Positions 43,878 through 53,567 are shown, numbered from the stretch's first letter. The stretch is DNA of 64,000 nt from Streptomyces sp. CGMCC 4.7035 (GCF_031583065.1 NZ_CP134053.1:3348001-3412000); one strand, 5' to 3'. Notes: generated by a model not told the origin, from the letters alone. A program made the numbers and translations.

Positions 43878-44590
43878 GCCTCGGTCAGCTCCTTCATCAG
43901 GTTGGCGTACTCACTCAGTTCGGTGGGGATCTCGCCGAAAGCCTCCATGTAGTGGACCCAGGAGTGGATGGTGGTGTCGGCGAGGGGGAAGGGTTCGTCG
44001 CGGTCGGGGCCGATGCCCTCGCCCTCGGCGGGGTCGAGGAGCTGGTCCTTCGCCCGGCCGGGCAGGCTGGTGCGGTCGTCGGCCTTGACCATGACGACGT
44101 GGGCGGTGACGTCGTGGGGGTTGCGGGCGGCGGCGCGTTCGGCCTCGTCGAAGGTGGCCACGAGCTTGCGGCGCTCGATCTTGGTGGGGGCGACCGGCAC
44201 GAGCAGCAGGTTCGCTTCGGTGACAGCCTCGTGGAAGATGCGGGCGCTGCCGCCGCCGGCGTCGACGACGATCGCGCCGAATTCGGCGCGCTTGGTGCGG
44301 ATGTACTCGGCGATGTCGTCGAACGGGTACCGCTCGACAACCAGGTTGGCCGGGATCTCGAAGCCGGCGGCCTGGGCGACCTTGAACCAGTCGTAGGCGG
44401 ACTGGCTGGTGGCGTCCGCGTCCAGCAGCAGCGTCGGCAGGTCGAGGACGACGGCGTAGTAGAGGGCGATGAACCAGGCGGAGGTGGTCTTGCCGGTGCC
44501 GCCCTTGAGCATGCCGACGACGATGACGAAGGCGTCCCAGGCGCTTGCTGTGGTCGCCGCCAGGGTCTTGATACGGGTGTTCTCGTTCAC
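43874..44590 (-). CDS. parA: ParA-family partition ATPase
   Basis: The start is GTG 44590 after CAGGAG. The 238-residue product has the deviant Walker A KGGTGKTTSAWF, TLLLDADATSQSAYDW (switch I), IVVDAGGG (switch II) and VPVAPTKIERRKL. It lacks the N-terminal HTH of P1-type ParA, so it is the plasmid type Ib/orphan class. It partitions plasmid DNA together with the overlapping downstream ParB-like protein. Confidence 0.85.
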   Translation of the reverse strand: MNENTRIKTLAATTASAWDAFVIVVGMLKGGTGKTTSAWFIALYYAVVLDLPTLLLDADATSQSAYDWFKVAQAAGFEIPANLVVERYPFDDIAEYIRTKRAEFGAIVVDAGGGSARIFHEAVTEANLLLVPVAPTKIERRKLVATFDEAERAAARNPHDVTAHVVMVKADDRTSLPGRAKDQLLDPAEGEGIGPDRDEPFPLADTTIHSWVHYMEAFGEIPTELSEYANLMKELTEA

Positions 44591-44757
44591 GTGTGCTTGA
44601 TCTCCTGAAGGGGGAAGGGACGATGCTTGGTGCGCGCCGTTCGGCGCGCGAGCTGACGACGGGGGTGCCCGCGCTGTCCTGTCGCGGCCGGAATGGCGCA
44701 CAGTCGCCTTCTTGATCTGCCAGGCAGCGCGGGGGACACCTGCGAGGGCGGGGGCGT

Positions 44758-45330
44758 TCATGGGCGCTTCGTGGTGTCGCAGGCCGGCCCGTGGTGGTGC
44801 TGGGGCCGCATGCGGGTACCTGCTTGGTGCAGGAGCCGGTAAACGGTGGCGATGGAGTAGCTGTACTCCCTGGCGAGGTTCGGGACCGTGGCTCCGGCCT
44901 CGTACCGTGCCCGCAGGGACAGCGCGACCTTGTACCGTTCGGCGGCCCGTGCTGCGGCGCGCATCCGCAGGGTCTGCTGGGTGGTGCGCAGGGTGCCGCC
45001 GGCTTCGATCAGCAGGCGCCGGGCACCGCGCCTCGTCTCTCCCGCCGCTGCGGCGAGTTCGGTGAGGGTTGCGCCGTGCTGCTCGTACAGGGTGCGCAGA
45101 TGGGCCGCGAGGCGCCTGCGGGCTGGGGGGTTCTGCCGCATCCGGCGGGTCTGCCAGGACGTGCGCATGACGGTCCCGGCGTCGTGCAGCCGGTTGAGGA
45201 CGGTGCCGTAGGACAGGCCGCTGGCGGTGACGAGTTCATCGACCGTGGCACCGGCCTCGTACTGCTTGCGCAGGGCTTGGGGCGTCACCGCCTCGCTCGC
45301 ACCGGAGGTGGCCGGGGGTGGTGGGTTCAT
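44758..45330 (-). CDS. Triple helix-turn-helix protein coupled to the replication gene
   Basis: The 190-residue product consists of three tandem copies of about 40 residues, each LRxxYExGATxxxLxxxxxxSxxTVxxxLxxAGTxxR: QYEAGATVDELVTASGLSYG, LYEQHGATLTELAAAAGETR and RYEAGATVPNLAREYSYSIA. These look like Hin/resolvase-type HTH units without a catalytic domain. The ATG 45330 overlaps the end of the initiator gene (ATGA), so the two are translated together. It is likely to bind repeated DNA, perhaps at the origin. Confidence 0.7.
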   Translation of the reverse strand: MNPPPPATSGASEAVTPQALRKQYEAGATVDELVTASGLSYGTVLNRLHDAGTVMRTSWQTRRMRQNPPARRRLAAHLRTLYEQHGATLTELAAAAGETRRGARRLLIEAGGTLRTTQQTLRMRAAARAAERYKVALSLRARYEAGATVPNLAREYSYSIATVYRLLHQAGTRMRPQHHHGPACDTTKRP

Positions 45331-46865
45331 GCGACGGACTCCCATTCGCTGAGGGCTTCGGCATGGGCGGCGGCCAGCTCGTCGTAACTGCGCTGGTCGG
45401 ATGGGGTGATGAGGATCAGGCGGCCGTCGGTGGCGACTCGCCAGTCGGCGGCCGGACGACCGGTGACCGGGTCGAGGACGCGCCCGCCCGGGGCGTGCCA
45501 CATCGGTGGGATCTCGTCGGGGCGGGGCACGGGTACCAGGACCTGACGGTCGTCGCGGACGATCACCACAGCCTTGCTGCGGTGCTCGGCAAACCGGGCC
45601 AGTGCCTCCTGGTAGGCCGCCCGCTCGGCCGCGTGCCGGGCCTTGCGCCGGGCCGCGATGCCCCAGGTGCCGTGTTGCTCGGCGATGTCGGCCCAGCCCT
45701 GTTCCAGCGTGTGGCCGTTGCCAGCGTCGTCCGGGAGCCGGATACCGAAGCCCTCCAGTGCGCGTGGCGCGAGGGTCCAGGTCTCTCCGGTGTGCTGGAC
45801 GAGGCCGTGGTCGGCGAGGCGTTGCAGGGTCCGGTAGGTGGTGGCGCGGGAGACCGAGGACGTACCGACGAGTTCGGCAGCGGTCTGGTGGGGGTGCTGG
45901 TGCAGGGCGCTGATGATCACGAGGGCGGCGCTGCCGAGGGCGTGGTGGGCGAAGGCGTCGTGGCCCATGAGTTGTCCGAGGACGGTGGAGTCGATGTCGG
46001 CCGTCGTGGCCGTCTCAGGGGTGGTCCACTCCTCAAGTGCCGGGTCGGGGGGGAACTGAGTGGACCGGAGACGAGATAGCAGAGCCGGGCCACTGCGATC
46101 GGGGGTGTTGCCGTCGCCCAGGTACCAGGTGGAGCCCTCCCGGCCATGGCCCACCCGCAGACGCCGCAGCCAGCCACGCGGCTTGAGGACCGTCTCGTAG
46201 ACGACCCGCAGTGTCGTGCGGGAGACCCCGGCTTCCTCCGCGGTCTGCCGCTCACTGGCGTGGTGCAGGGGGCCGCCCGCGATCTCGGCGAAGTTCAGGT
46301 GCGCCCGCAGCACCCGCAGCGCGGTCCGTCCTCGCTCCCCGCGCCAGGGCGTGGTCTCGATGCGGTCCCGCAGTGCGGCGAGGACCTCGTACGCGTCGTG
46401 CCGGGAGCTCAGCGCGATGGTGGTGCTGATCGTCTTGGAAGCGCTGTTCCAGACCCGGCGGATGTAGTCCAGGGCGCGTGTCTGCCCGGAGCGCAGCGCG
46501 ATGCTGCGGGTGTGCCGTCCGCCTTCGTGCTCGGGGTGCAGCAGGAGCTGCGTGAGCTGGTCGATGCTGCCGCCGGCGCGGGCGACGTGGCAGGCGATGG
46601 CCGCGGTGATCCGGTGTCCGTGCTCGGCCGCGCCCTGGCGGTCCCCGCGGGGGATCACGGTCCGGCGGTCGGAGGAGAGTCGGCTGTAACTGCCGGTGGC
46701 GTAGCGGCCGGTGAGGTCTCCGAGCAGAATGAGATCGGTTGCGGCCGACGGAAGTTGGGCGTAGCCCAGAACAACGCCGTTGTATTGGGATGCGTTTGGT
46801 CGAGAGAGGTCGTGATGGGTGTTGTGCGTCACGGTGGGGTCGTCTCGCAAAGACGTGGACGCCAC
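45327..46865 (-). CDS. Candidate plasmid replication initiator (winged-helix protein)
   Basis: The 512-residue product starts at GTG 46865 (MASTSLRDDP). Visible elements are an N-terminal DLILLGDLTGRYATGSYSRL region, a helical central part (RSGQTRALDYIRRVWNSASK), an HTH-like stretch (ERQTAEEAGVSRTTLRVVYE) and a winged helix (ELVGTSSVSRATTYRTLQRL), then an Arg-rich C-terminus. I do not recognise a catalytic motif. Position next to parA/parB, a repeat block directly upstream and a coupled HTH gene suggest a Rep protein of a Streptomyces linear or low-copy plasmid. A large regulator is the alternative. Confidence 0.55.
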   Translation of the reverse strand: MASTSLRDDPTVTHNTHHDLSRPNASQYNGVVLGYAQLPSAATDLILLGDLTGRYATGSYSRLSSDRRTVIPRGDRQGAAEHGHRITAAIACHVARAGGSIDQLTQLLLHPEHEGGRHTRSIALRSGQTRALDYIRRVWNSASKTISTTIALSSRHDAYEVLAALRDRIETTPWRGERGRTALRVLRAHLNFAEIAGGPLHHASERQTAEEAGVSRTTLRVVYETVLKPRGWLRRLRVGHGREGSTWYLGDGNTPDRSGPALLSRLRSTQFPPDPALEEWTTPETATTADIDSTVLGQLMGHDAFAHHALGSAALVIISALHQHPHQTAAELVGTSSVSRATTYRTLQRLADHGLVQHTGETWTLAPRALEGFGIRLPDDAGNGHTLEQGWADIAEQHGTWGIAARRKARHAAERAAYQEALARFAEHRSKAVVIVRDDRQVLVPVPRPDEIPPMWHAPGGRVLDPVTGRPAADWRVATDGRLILITPSDQRSYDELAAAHAEALSEWESVA

Positions 46866-47076
46866 CCAGGCCCGCTAAAACCACGGGTGGTGTCCGGAAC
46901 CGACCTCCATCGGCGCCGGCAAGGTCCCCAGGATTGCCGTCCTGGAGGCCCTCGTCATGTCGGCCCCGAGCGGAGGCAGGCGTCCCCATCGCAGCTCGAC
47001 CGAGGTCGAAACAGAGCCCCGCCAGAGTGGTCCACTCTTGATCCACACCGGCCAACTCAGGTCCCCCAGAGGCCTG

Positions 47077-47175
47077 TTGCAGAGGCTGCTGCCTCTGACT
47101 GCCTCTGAGCGACCCGGGTCGAACCGGGGTCGAATCAGAGCGGTTTCCTCTGACTGCCTCCGATCGCCTCTGCAA
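47077..47175. other. Origin-like repeat/inverted-repeat block
   Basis: Outer arms TTGCAGAGGC (47077) and GCCTCTGCAA (47166) are perfect inverted repeats. Inside are two copies of CCTCTGACTGCCTC (47092 and 47147), further CCTCT/AGAGG units and the tandem GGGTCGAA/GGGGTCGAA. The block is among the best kept parts of the second copy (54038-54120). It could be iterons for the adjacent initiator or a structured leader RNA. Confidence 0.55.
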
Positions 47176-47233
47176 CCCGTCCTAGCAGGTCACAGCCTCA
47201 TCGCCCCACACAAGCGCAGGTCAGCAAGGTGCG

Positions 47234-47278
47234 CTAGCTGTACCACTGGTTCCTGGCGAAAGCTGTGATGTGCGGCAT
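47234..47278 (-). CDS. 14-residue peptide ORF MPHITAFARNQWYS (copy 1)
   Basis: ATG 47278 is preceded by GGGAG at nine bases and the frame ends TAG. The second copy at 54178 encodes MPHMTAFTRNQWYS; between them three codons differ silently and two change residues, with RNQWYS identical in DNA and protein. It lies on the same strand as, and about 370 bases upstream of, the candidate initiator. It has no helix or signal. It may be a leader peptide, a signalling peptide or a minimal precursor peptide; function unknown. Confidence 0.5.
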   Translation of the reverse strand: MPHITAFARNQWYS

Positions 47279-48103
47279 GGCGTTCGGCTCCCGTCGTTGG
47301 GTCGTGGCGTCATCGTCGATACCGGCCACACGGGGGCGCAATACGGCTTCCGTGTCACGGAAGAGTGCTTGGAAACTCCCTGGTGAGGGTACTGATGCTA
47401 GGCACTGTGCCGCTGCGCGCCGGCAAGGGTGACAGCAGCCATGCCGTCTGCCCGCAGTGACGGGCGTGTTCATCGGTGACCACCTGGTTGAGATATATGT
47501 CCGTTTTCTCGCTTCTCCGGCACTTCTTTGGCGGCATACGGCTGGTACAGCGGCAGAAGTTGCATAGTTGCAGATCAGGGATGGTCGTTGTCGCGATGGG
47601 AGGGAGGCGGGGGCGAATCCGGGTCGAATCTGTCTTCCTTTGGCCCCTCCGGTGGATTGGTGCAGGTCGGGTCGGCAGCATGATCAGACGTCATGCAGCC
47701 GGGTTGCGTGAGCGGCTGCCGCAGTCGAGGGGTGGTCACCGGCAGGTTCCTGGTCTGCATGTGGTACACCGCCCCAACGGCTCCTGGTCGGCAGGAAGGA
47801 GTGAGATTGCCTGACGGGATGGGAAGTTGGTCCGCGTCTGGTGCGGATCTTGGTGGGCGGGGGCCGCTTTCGCGGGCAGAGACCTTGCGGTTCAGCGCGT
47901 CGAGACGGTCGGCACAGGCGGGTCCAGTTGTCGTTCCGGGGCTGAGCGGCGCGGCCATTGGAGGCTCGGGCGGGCGGCGCGCTCCGTGCTAGCGTGGAGC
48001 GTTTGCAGCGTCGCTGTGTCGGTGCCCGGTGCGGGGTCCCTGGCCGGCGGCCGCGTCCCTGCCGCGCCTTCCTCGGTACGGTCCCTTTGGAGGAAGGCTT
48101 TCT
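47279..48103. other. Gene-free stretch between plasmid module and helicase
   Basis: No frame has both a ribosome site and a family resemblance. An AT-richer patch lies at about 47485-47590. The last 100 bases form the helicase leader, with GGAGGAAGG at 48089-48097. Confidence 0.45.
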
Positions 48104-49516
48104 ATGAGCGAATCAGCACGTGTCGATGCCCAGCAGCAGGACGAGGTGTCGGGCGCCACCGCGGCTCTGCCCCCGGCGGCGTCCTTTGCGGAGCTGGGGC
48201 TGCCGGCCGAGATCCTGCGGGTGCTCGCCGAGCACGGTGTGACGGTGCCCTTCCCGATCCAGGCGGCGGCCCTGCCCAACGCGCTCGCGGGACGGGACGT
48301 CCTGGGCCGGGGCCGCACCGGTTCCGGCAAGACGCTCGCCTTCGGCCTGGGGATGCTCGCCCGGACGGCCGGGCGGCGCGCACAGCCCAAGGAGCCGCTG
48401 GCGCTCGTTCTGGTACCCACCAGGGAGCTGGCGCAGCAGGTCGGTGAGGTACTCACCCCGTACGCCGAGGCGCTGCGGCTGCGGCTCACGACCGTGGTGG
48501 GCGGAGTGTCCCTCGGACGGCAGGCCGCCGAGCTGCGGGACGGCGCCGAGATCGTCGTCGCCACGCCCGGCCGACTGCACGACCTCATCGACCGTAAGGG
48601 CTGCCGGCTGGGACGGGTGCGCATCACGGTCCTGGACGAGGCCGACCAGATGTGTGACATGGGGTTCCTGCCGCAGGTCACCGAGATCCTGGACCAGGTG
48701 CGGCCCGACGGGCAGCGCATGCTGTTCTCCGCCACCCTCGACCGCGACGTCGACCAGCTGGTGCAGGACTACTTGCGCGACCCCGCCGTCCACTCCGTGG
48801 ACCCCTCGTCCAGCGCGGTCTCCACGATCGAGCACCACGTCTTCGTCGTGCACGGTCCCGACCGGTACGCCGTGACCACGGAGATCGCCGCACGGGACGG
48901 CCGCGTCCTGCTGTTCCTGGACACCAAGCACGGCGTCGACCAGCTCACGCGGCATCTGCGGGCCAGCGGTGTGGCGGCCGCCGCCCTGCACAGCGGCAAG
49001 GCCCAGCCGCAGCGCACCCGGACCCTGGCCCAGTTCAAGAACGGGCAGGTCACCGCCCTGGTGGCGACGAACGTCGCCGCGCGCGGCCTGCACATCGACG
49101 ACCTCGACCTCGTGGTCAACGTCGACCCGGCCACCGACCCCAAGGACTATCTGCACCGCGCGGGCCGCACCGCCCGGGCCGGCCGCTCCGGCACCGTCGT
49201 GACCCTCGTCCTCTCGGGACAGCGCCGCGAGACGAGCCAGGTCATGGCCGACGCCGACGTCATCCCCAAGGTCACCAAAGTCCGGTCTGGAGAGGCGGAG
49301 CTGAGCCGCATCACCGGCGCTAAGGCCCCCTCCGGACAGCCTCTCGACCGCGGGGCGGCCGCACCGCGCCCCAAGAACCACAATGCCCCGTTCCGTGGCC
49401 TGGGCAGCACCAAGGACGCGAGGAGCGCCTCTGGTGGCAGGCCGTCCCGTAAGAGCAGCGAGGCCCGCAAGCTCGCGGAGGCCCGCGAGGCGGCCCGGGT
49501 GCGGCGCGGCGGCTAA
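48104..49516 (+). CDS. DEAD-box RNA helicase
   Basis: The 470-residue product has all core motifs in order: Q motif (FPIQAAALP), GRGRTGSGKT, PTRELAQQ, ATPGRL, LDEADQM, SAT, and in domain 2 LLFLDTKHGVDQL, ATNVAARGLHIDDLD and HRAGRTARAG. A basic, disordered tail of about 70 residues follows (PRPKNHNAPF, ARKLAEAREAARVRRGG). Such helicases remodel RNA in ribosome assembly or cold adaptation. I chose the start for its strong ribosome site. It is intact although surrounded by remnants. Confidence 0.93.
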   Translation: MSESARVDAQQQDEVSGATAALPPAASFAELGLPAEILRVLAEHGVTVPFPIQAAALPNALAGRDVLGRGRTGSGKTLAFGLGMLARTAGRRAQPKEPLALVLVPTRELAQQVGEVLTPYAEALRLRLTTVVGGVSLGRQAAELRDGAEIVVATPGRLHDLIDRKGCRLGRVRITVLDEADQMCDMGFLPQVTEILDQVRPDGQRMLFSATLDRDVDQLVQDYLRDPAVHSVDPSSSAVSTIEHHVFVVHGPDRYAVTTEIAARDGRVLLFLDTKHGVDQLTRHLRASGVAAAALHSGKAQPQRTRTLAQFKNGQVTALVATNVAARGLHIDDLDLVVNVDPATDPKDYLHRAGRTARAGRSGTVVTLVLSGQRRETSQVMADADVIPKVTKVRSGEAELSRITGAKAPSGQPLDRGAAAPRPKNHNAPFRGLGSTKDARSASGGRPSRKSSEARKLAEAREAARVRRGG

Positions 49517-49537
49517 GCTCGGCTTGCCGGACTGCGC

Positions 49538-50195
49538 TTAAGGATTGGCGCCGTCCAGAGCCGCTACCAAATCCCTCAAGGTGTGGAATTGGAAGGGGCC
49601 ACCGACGAATCCCGCCGGTACCGGCGCGCGGGTGACAAAGATCGCCTTGACCACACACGGCTGAGCTGACGTCGGCAGGCCGAGGGCGGCCGCCACCTTG
49701 TCGGCGTAAGGTGCGAGGTCGTCGAGTTTCCGCTGGAGCTGCGTCGCGTAACACGGTTTTCGGCGGTCGACGTAGAAGCCGTCTAGGTGGCGTCGGATCT
49801 CCGGTGTCACGTGCACGTCGGCTGGGTCCTTCACCTCGATCAGCCAGATGGCCGAGTCGGCCCCGCGCCCAGCGACTACATCGATCTCGGTCTGGAGCGA
49901 CTGGACTCCGAGACGCTGCGGATCCTGCTTCCGGATGCGCTCCTCGACCACATAGCCGGCTGCCCGGAGTGTTTGTGCCACCTCGGTCTCAAGGGCTCTG
50001 TTCTTGCGGTCGCGAACCGTCTCCAGAGCGTCTGCCACCGGGCGTGGAGGCGGCGGCTGTGTCCAGGGCAGGATTCCCTGGGCCACGAAGTTGGCGTAGA
50101 TCCCTGCACTCGCATAGCAGAGCTGTGGGCCCACGACGAGCCGCCCATCGGTGAGTTCTGTCAAGGGCTGGACGACCAGTCGTTTCTGCCTGCTG
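49538..50195 (-). pseudogene. Restriction-endonuclease-like protein, 5' truncated
   Basis: The minus-strand frame shows NRALETEVAQTLRAAGYVVE, then LQTEIDVVAGRGADSAIWLI followed by EVKD: the E...D-x(n)-EVK pattern of PD-(D/E)xK nucleases, with a normal C-terminus. Its upstream end stops at about 50195, where plus-strand kinase sequence begins, so the N-terminal part is lost. Confidence 0.65.
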
Positions 50196-50204
50196 CGCGC
50201 ATGC

Positions 50205-51661
50205 CACGGCCTGCTGGAGGCCGATCCCGAGGCGGACATCCCGTGGCTGGCGACCGCCTACGTACCTGGCTTGACGCTCGGAGAGCACACGGCGGTGCAC
50301 GGGCCGCTGGCCGGGATCCAGCTGCACTTGTTCGCCGCGGGGACGGCCGGGGCGCTCGCGGCCGTGCACGCCGCGGGGGTGGTCCATCGCGATCTGAAAC
50401 CCGCGAATGTGATCCTGGCCCCGGACGGGCCGCGGGTGCTGGACTTCGGTATTGCCCACGTCGCCGACGGAACCGCGGTCACCCGTACCGGCATGCTGAC
50501 TGGGACCCCGGGCTGGCTGAGCCCCGAGTACTACCGTGACGGCACCGCCGGGCCGGCTGGGGACATTTTCGCCTGGGGTGCGTTGCTGGCCTTCGCGGCC
50601 ACCGGCCGCCACCCCTTCGGCACCGGCAACGCCGAGGCCGTCGCCTTCCGTGTCCTCAGCACCGAGCCGGACCTCGACGGTGTCCCCGACGACATGCTCA
50701 GCTTGGTGACGGCGTGTCTTGCCAAAGACCCGGGCCATCGGCCGTCGTCCGCCGTCGTGGCGCAGAAGACCGCCGAGCTGCTCGGCGAGCAGGCGACTCG
50801 CGTCCTCGGGGATGTCCACGACAGGCCGACTGAGGTCCCGAACCTGATCGCAGAGCAGTGGCACCCCCCGACCGTCGAAGACCCCGCCTGGCCGGCTTCC
50901 GCGACACGCCCTCCCTACCGGCGTGCCCCGCTCATCGTCGTCGCGGCCGCCGTGTTCGCCGCGGCCGCCACAGGGACCTGGTTCGCGCTGGACCCGGGCC
51001 ACGCCTCAGCGCGCGCCATCCACTCCCCGCAGCCGACCGTGGCCCGCTCCACCCCTGGCGCCACACCGGCTGCGGCCACGTCACCTCTCGCCCCTACAGC
51101 CACTACCGAGTCACAGACCCCGACCGCCGCGGCGTCGTCCGCGCCGACGCAGACCCAGGTGGTCACCCTCAGCCCCTGGTCCCCAGGCGGCACCCCGGCA
51201 ACCGGCATCACCATCACCGACCGGGCCAGCGGCTCCTGCTTCGGGACCGCCGAATCCACCATGCGCACTGACGCCTGGCGCTGCACCGCCGGCGACCGGA
51301 TCCTCGACCCCTGTTTCTCCACGGACTCCGATCCCTCGGACACCAGCGCGCTGTGCCTGGACGGAGCCCCCGACCGCATGGTCGAACTATCGGTCCCCGA
51401 GGGCTTTCCCGGCAACAACGACCACATGCCGGGCGGGCCCGACATCGAACCGATCATCCTCGTCCTGGCCAACGGCGCCCGCTGCTCGTTCGCCGGTGGC
51501 GGCACCGCGACGCTCGCGGGACAGCGCCTGAACTACGGCTGCGACAACGGCGGCTACCTGTACGGCTATCCGAACAAGACAGCCGCCGTGTGGACTATTT
51601 CCTACGCCGCCCCGGCAGTGGAGCCAGCGACTCCACGCCGATCACCACCGTCTACCAGTAG
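50205..51661 (+). pseudogene. Receptor-type Ser/Thr protein kinase, 5' truncated and frameshifted
   Basis: The frame contains the kinase from the hinge onwards: WLATAYVPGLTLGEH, catalytic loop VVHRDLKPANVIL, DFGIAHV, GTPGWLSPEYY, then a membrane helix (APLIVVAAAVFAAAATGTWF), a Thr/Ala/Pro linker and an extracellular Cys-containing domain. The P-loop and the lysine lobe are missing. Near 51611 a base is missing: the natural end GSGASDSTPITTVYQ continues in another frame to TAG at 51659. Confidence 0.75.
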
Positions 51662-51699
51662 CGTGGTGACGGCCTTGGCCGCTGAGGCTCCCTGCCAGA

Positions 51700-51911
51700 G
51701 CGGCTGTTGAAAGACGCTGGCCTGTGCACGGCGTCTGAGCTCCTCCTGGGTTGGCTGCTGGCACGGGTCGCTGAGGCTCTGGCCGGCTCTGCAGGAGCCC
51801 GGCTCGCCCGACGGATGCGGATGCCGGCGTCGGAGGACATGCTGCTACGGCTTCTTCGGGCCGCTGCAATCGAAGAAGCTGGTGAGGTGAGGGTCCTGGG
51901 GGTAGACGAAC
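51700..51911 (+). mobile_element. ISL3-family transposase remnant
   Basis: ALAGSAGARLARRMRMPASE, then DMLLRLLRAAAIEEAGEVRV and LGVDE, corresponds to the central part of ISL3-family transposases (GARLARRLGMPxSxxTLLRxxR ... PRVLGVDD). The rest is absent. The element is a relic, lying at the end of the kinase remnant. Confidence 0.65.
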
Positions 51912-52175
51912 TCACCCTCTGGCCGCCCCCGTCCGGCTTCGCAGGAGGTGGTCGAGGAGTAGGCGGATGCACCTCCCGGGCGGCGAGCTCACAGTCAGGA
52001 GGCCGTACTTGTCAGCGTGCGGGCACCTCTCGCCTGGTAGATCGTTGCGAATCGGATATCACGCGACTACGTCGAAGCTAATACAGCGAGAGCCGGGGCA
52101 TTAGGCCAGTTACGCCGCGTTACGACTCTCGCGCACCTTGTGCCAGACCCCGACTGTAGCGGGTGAGTCGATGGT

Positions 52176-53105
52176 TCAGTCGTACTCGTACTCGTGGGCG
52201 TCTGCTTCGGCGTGGCGTGCGTCTTCTTCAGCTTGTCGGAGCAGGGAGATGAGCAGCATGATCGCGATGATGCTGTGGCCCTTGTTGAGGTGCTCCAGCG
52301 GCAGTCGATGCAGGACAGCATGGCGGGACAAGTTCTCCGGTATCGGATCGTTGCGCTCTGGAAAGTAGCTGGTGAACAGCGGCTCGATCGGTGTCAGAAC
52401 GATCTGCTCATCTACCAGCCAGGAGTTGCCGCGAACTGGTCGAGAAGCCGCCCGTGTAAGCCCGGGGTATTTCTTCTTCCGTTCCACGCGAGCGACGCTG
52501 AACATGACGTCCTCGGCGGCGGCTAGGGCGAGACAGGCGCCAGCCTGAAGATGCCCGTCATCCCAGGCGGCCAGGACATGAGTGGCGGCTTCCGTATCGA
52601 CCTTCAACCAGGAGGAAGTGCATTCGCGCAGCATCGCGTGGCACAGGCTCCGAATTTCGTCTTCGGCAACCTCCAAGACCATCAACTTCGCGCCGTGTTC
52701 AGCGTCAGCACGGACGAGGTCCTGAAGCACATCTGCTGGCGGAGTCCATGCAACGGGGATGCCGTGGTTCTGGGCAAGGGCATGGAGTTCCTGCATGTGT
52801 ACTCCGCTGCCCCACCAGTTCTCGTAGCGAACGGACGGGTAGAAGAAAGGCATAGGTGCCGGACCGTCGAGCCGCGCATCGTAGGCGTCCCAGACCTCTG
52901 CCGCTTTGGTGATGTCCTTCACGGAAGCAACGCTTTTTCCAGCCAAAGGATCAAAGAAGGTCATGGCTGCCATCATGCCTGGTCCCGGCTCTTCGCGCGC
53001 TCGTGTTTTCGGCAGCCTTGCGGTTACTTCTTCGAAGGTCTTGTGGCTCGTCTCACGCCACTCGACCAGCGTGCTGCGCACCATGTCCATCTCGTCGCCG
53101 TTCAT
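52176..53105 (-). CDS. Hypothetical protein, 309 residues
   Basis: ATG 53105 follows GAGGT; ATG 53090 is an alternative. The product is soluble, with TFFDPLAGKSVASVKDITKA, MPFFYPSVRYENWWGSGVHM, VLEVAEDEIRSLCHAMLREC and an acidic/His C-terminus (LRQAEEDARHAEADAHEYEY). I recognise no family, signal or membrane segment. Base composition is lower in GC than its neighbours, which suggests recent acquisition. It is intact among remnants. Confidence 0.6.
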   Translation of the reverse strand: MNGDEMDMVRSTLVEWRETSHKTFEEVTARLPKTRAREEPGPGMMAAMTFFDPLAGKSVASVKDITKAAEVWDAYDARLDGPAPMPFFYPSVRYENWWGSGVHMQELHALAQNHGIPVAWTPPADVLQDLVRADAEHGAKLMVLEVAEDEIRSLCHAMLRECTSSWLKVDTEAATHVLAAWDDGHLQAGACLALAAAEDVMFSVARVERKKKYPGLTRAASRPVRGNSWLVDEQIVLTPIEPLFTSYFPERNDPIPENLSRHAVLHRLPLEHLNKGHSIIAIMLLISLLRQAEEDARHAEADAHEYEYD

Positions 53106-53235
53106 GGCATCGACCTCGACGACCCGGCCCACCTCGCCGCCTACACCCGGGCCCTGCTCGACGACACCCAGGCCCCCCACTCCCGCTCCCCGTACCCGGA
53201 TCACGCAGCGTGCCAGTTCTTCCTTCTTGCCGGCA

Positions 53236-53427
53236 CGGATGACTGCGCGCGTTCTCGTCCACGGTCAGATCCACATCGACACCAGTCGGCCTGGCTGGCG
53301 CGAACGCCTGGCCAGCGACGCCGAGGAGGTATTCACCGCCTACCGCGACCGCTTCGACACCGACCGCCCCAAGCTCGAACGGCTCCTGCGCCCCCTCGCC
53401 TACACCCAGGGCGCGGGCCTGCCCTGA
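53236..53427 (+). pseudogene. Fragment of a STAND/NACHT-type NTPase
   Basis: The frame RLASDAEEVFTAYRDRFDTD, then RPKLERLLRPLAYTQGAGLP and a stop, resembles the segment RLRPLAYAEGxGLPW that follows the ATPase in large Streptomyces STAND proteins. No P-loop or repeat domain is present. Text just downstream (AEALVGVAPSLGIHLNTD) is another unassigned fragment. Confidence 0.4.
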
Positions 53428-53567
53428 TCCACCCTCGGCACCGCTTCGCCGAAGCCCTGGTCGGCGTCGCACCCTCGCTCGGCATCCACCTCAACACCGA
53501 CGCCACGCTCTCCGCCGCAGCGGAGTCCGCCCGCACCGACTTCGAGCCCGACACCCCCTTCGGCACA

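Larger units (their letters stand above)
46619..47280. repeat. Direct repeat, copy 1 (initiator 5' end, repeat block, peptide ORF)
   Basis: About 660 bases match 53568-54225 in the same orientation, offset 6943-6944 in the non-coding half. Best conserved are the initiator start (46830-46900), 47095-47177 and the peptide ORF. Divergence elsewhere shows that the copies are not recent. Confidence 0.85.

Noticed and set aside
47110..47140. tRNA-like T-arm text (GGTTCGA on the minus strand)
   Set aside because: No acceptor or anticodon stem can be drawn around it; it is part of the repeat block present in both copies.
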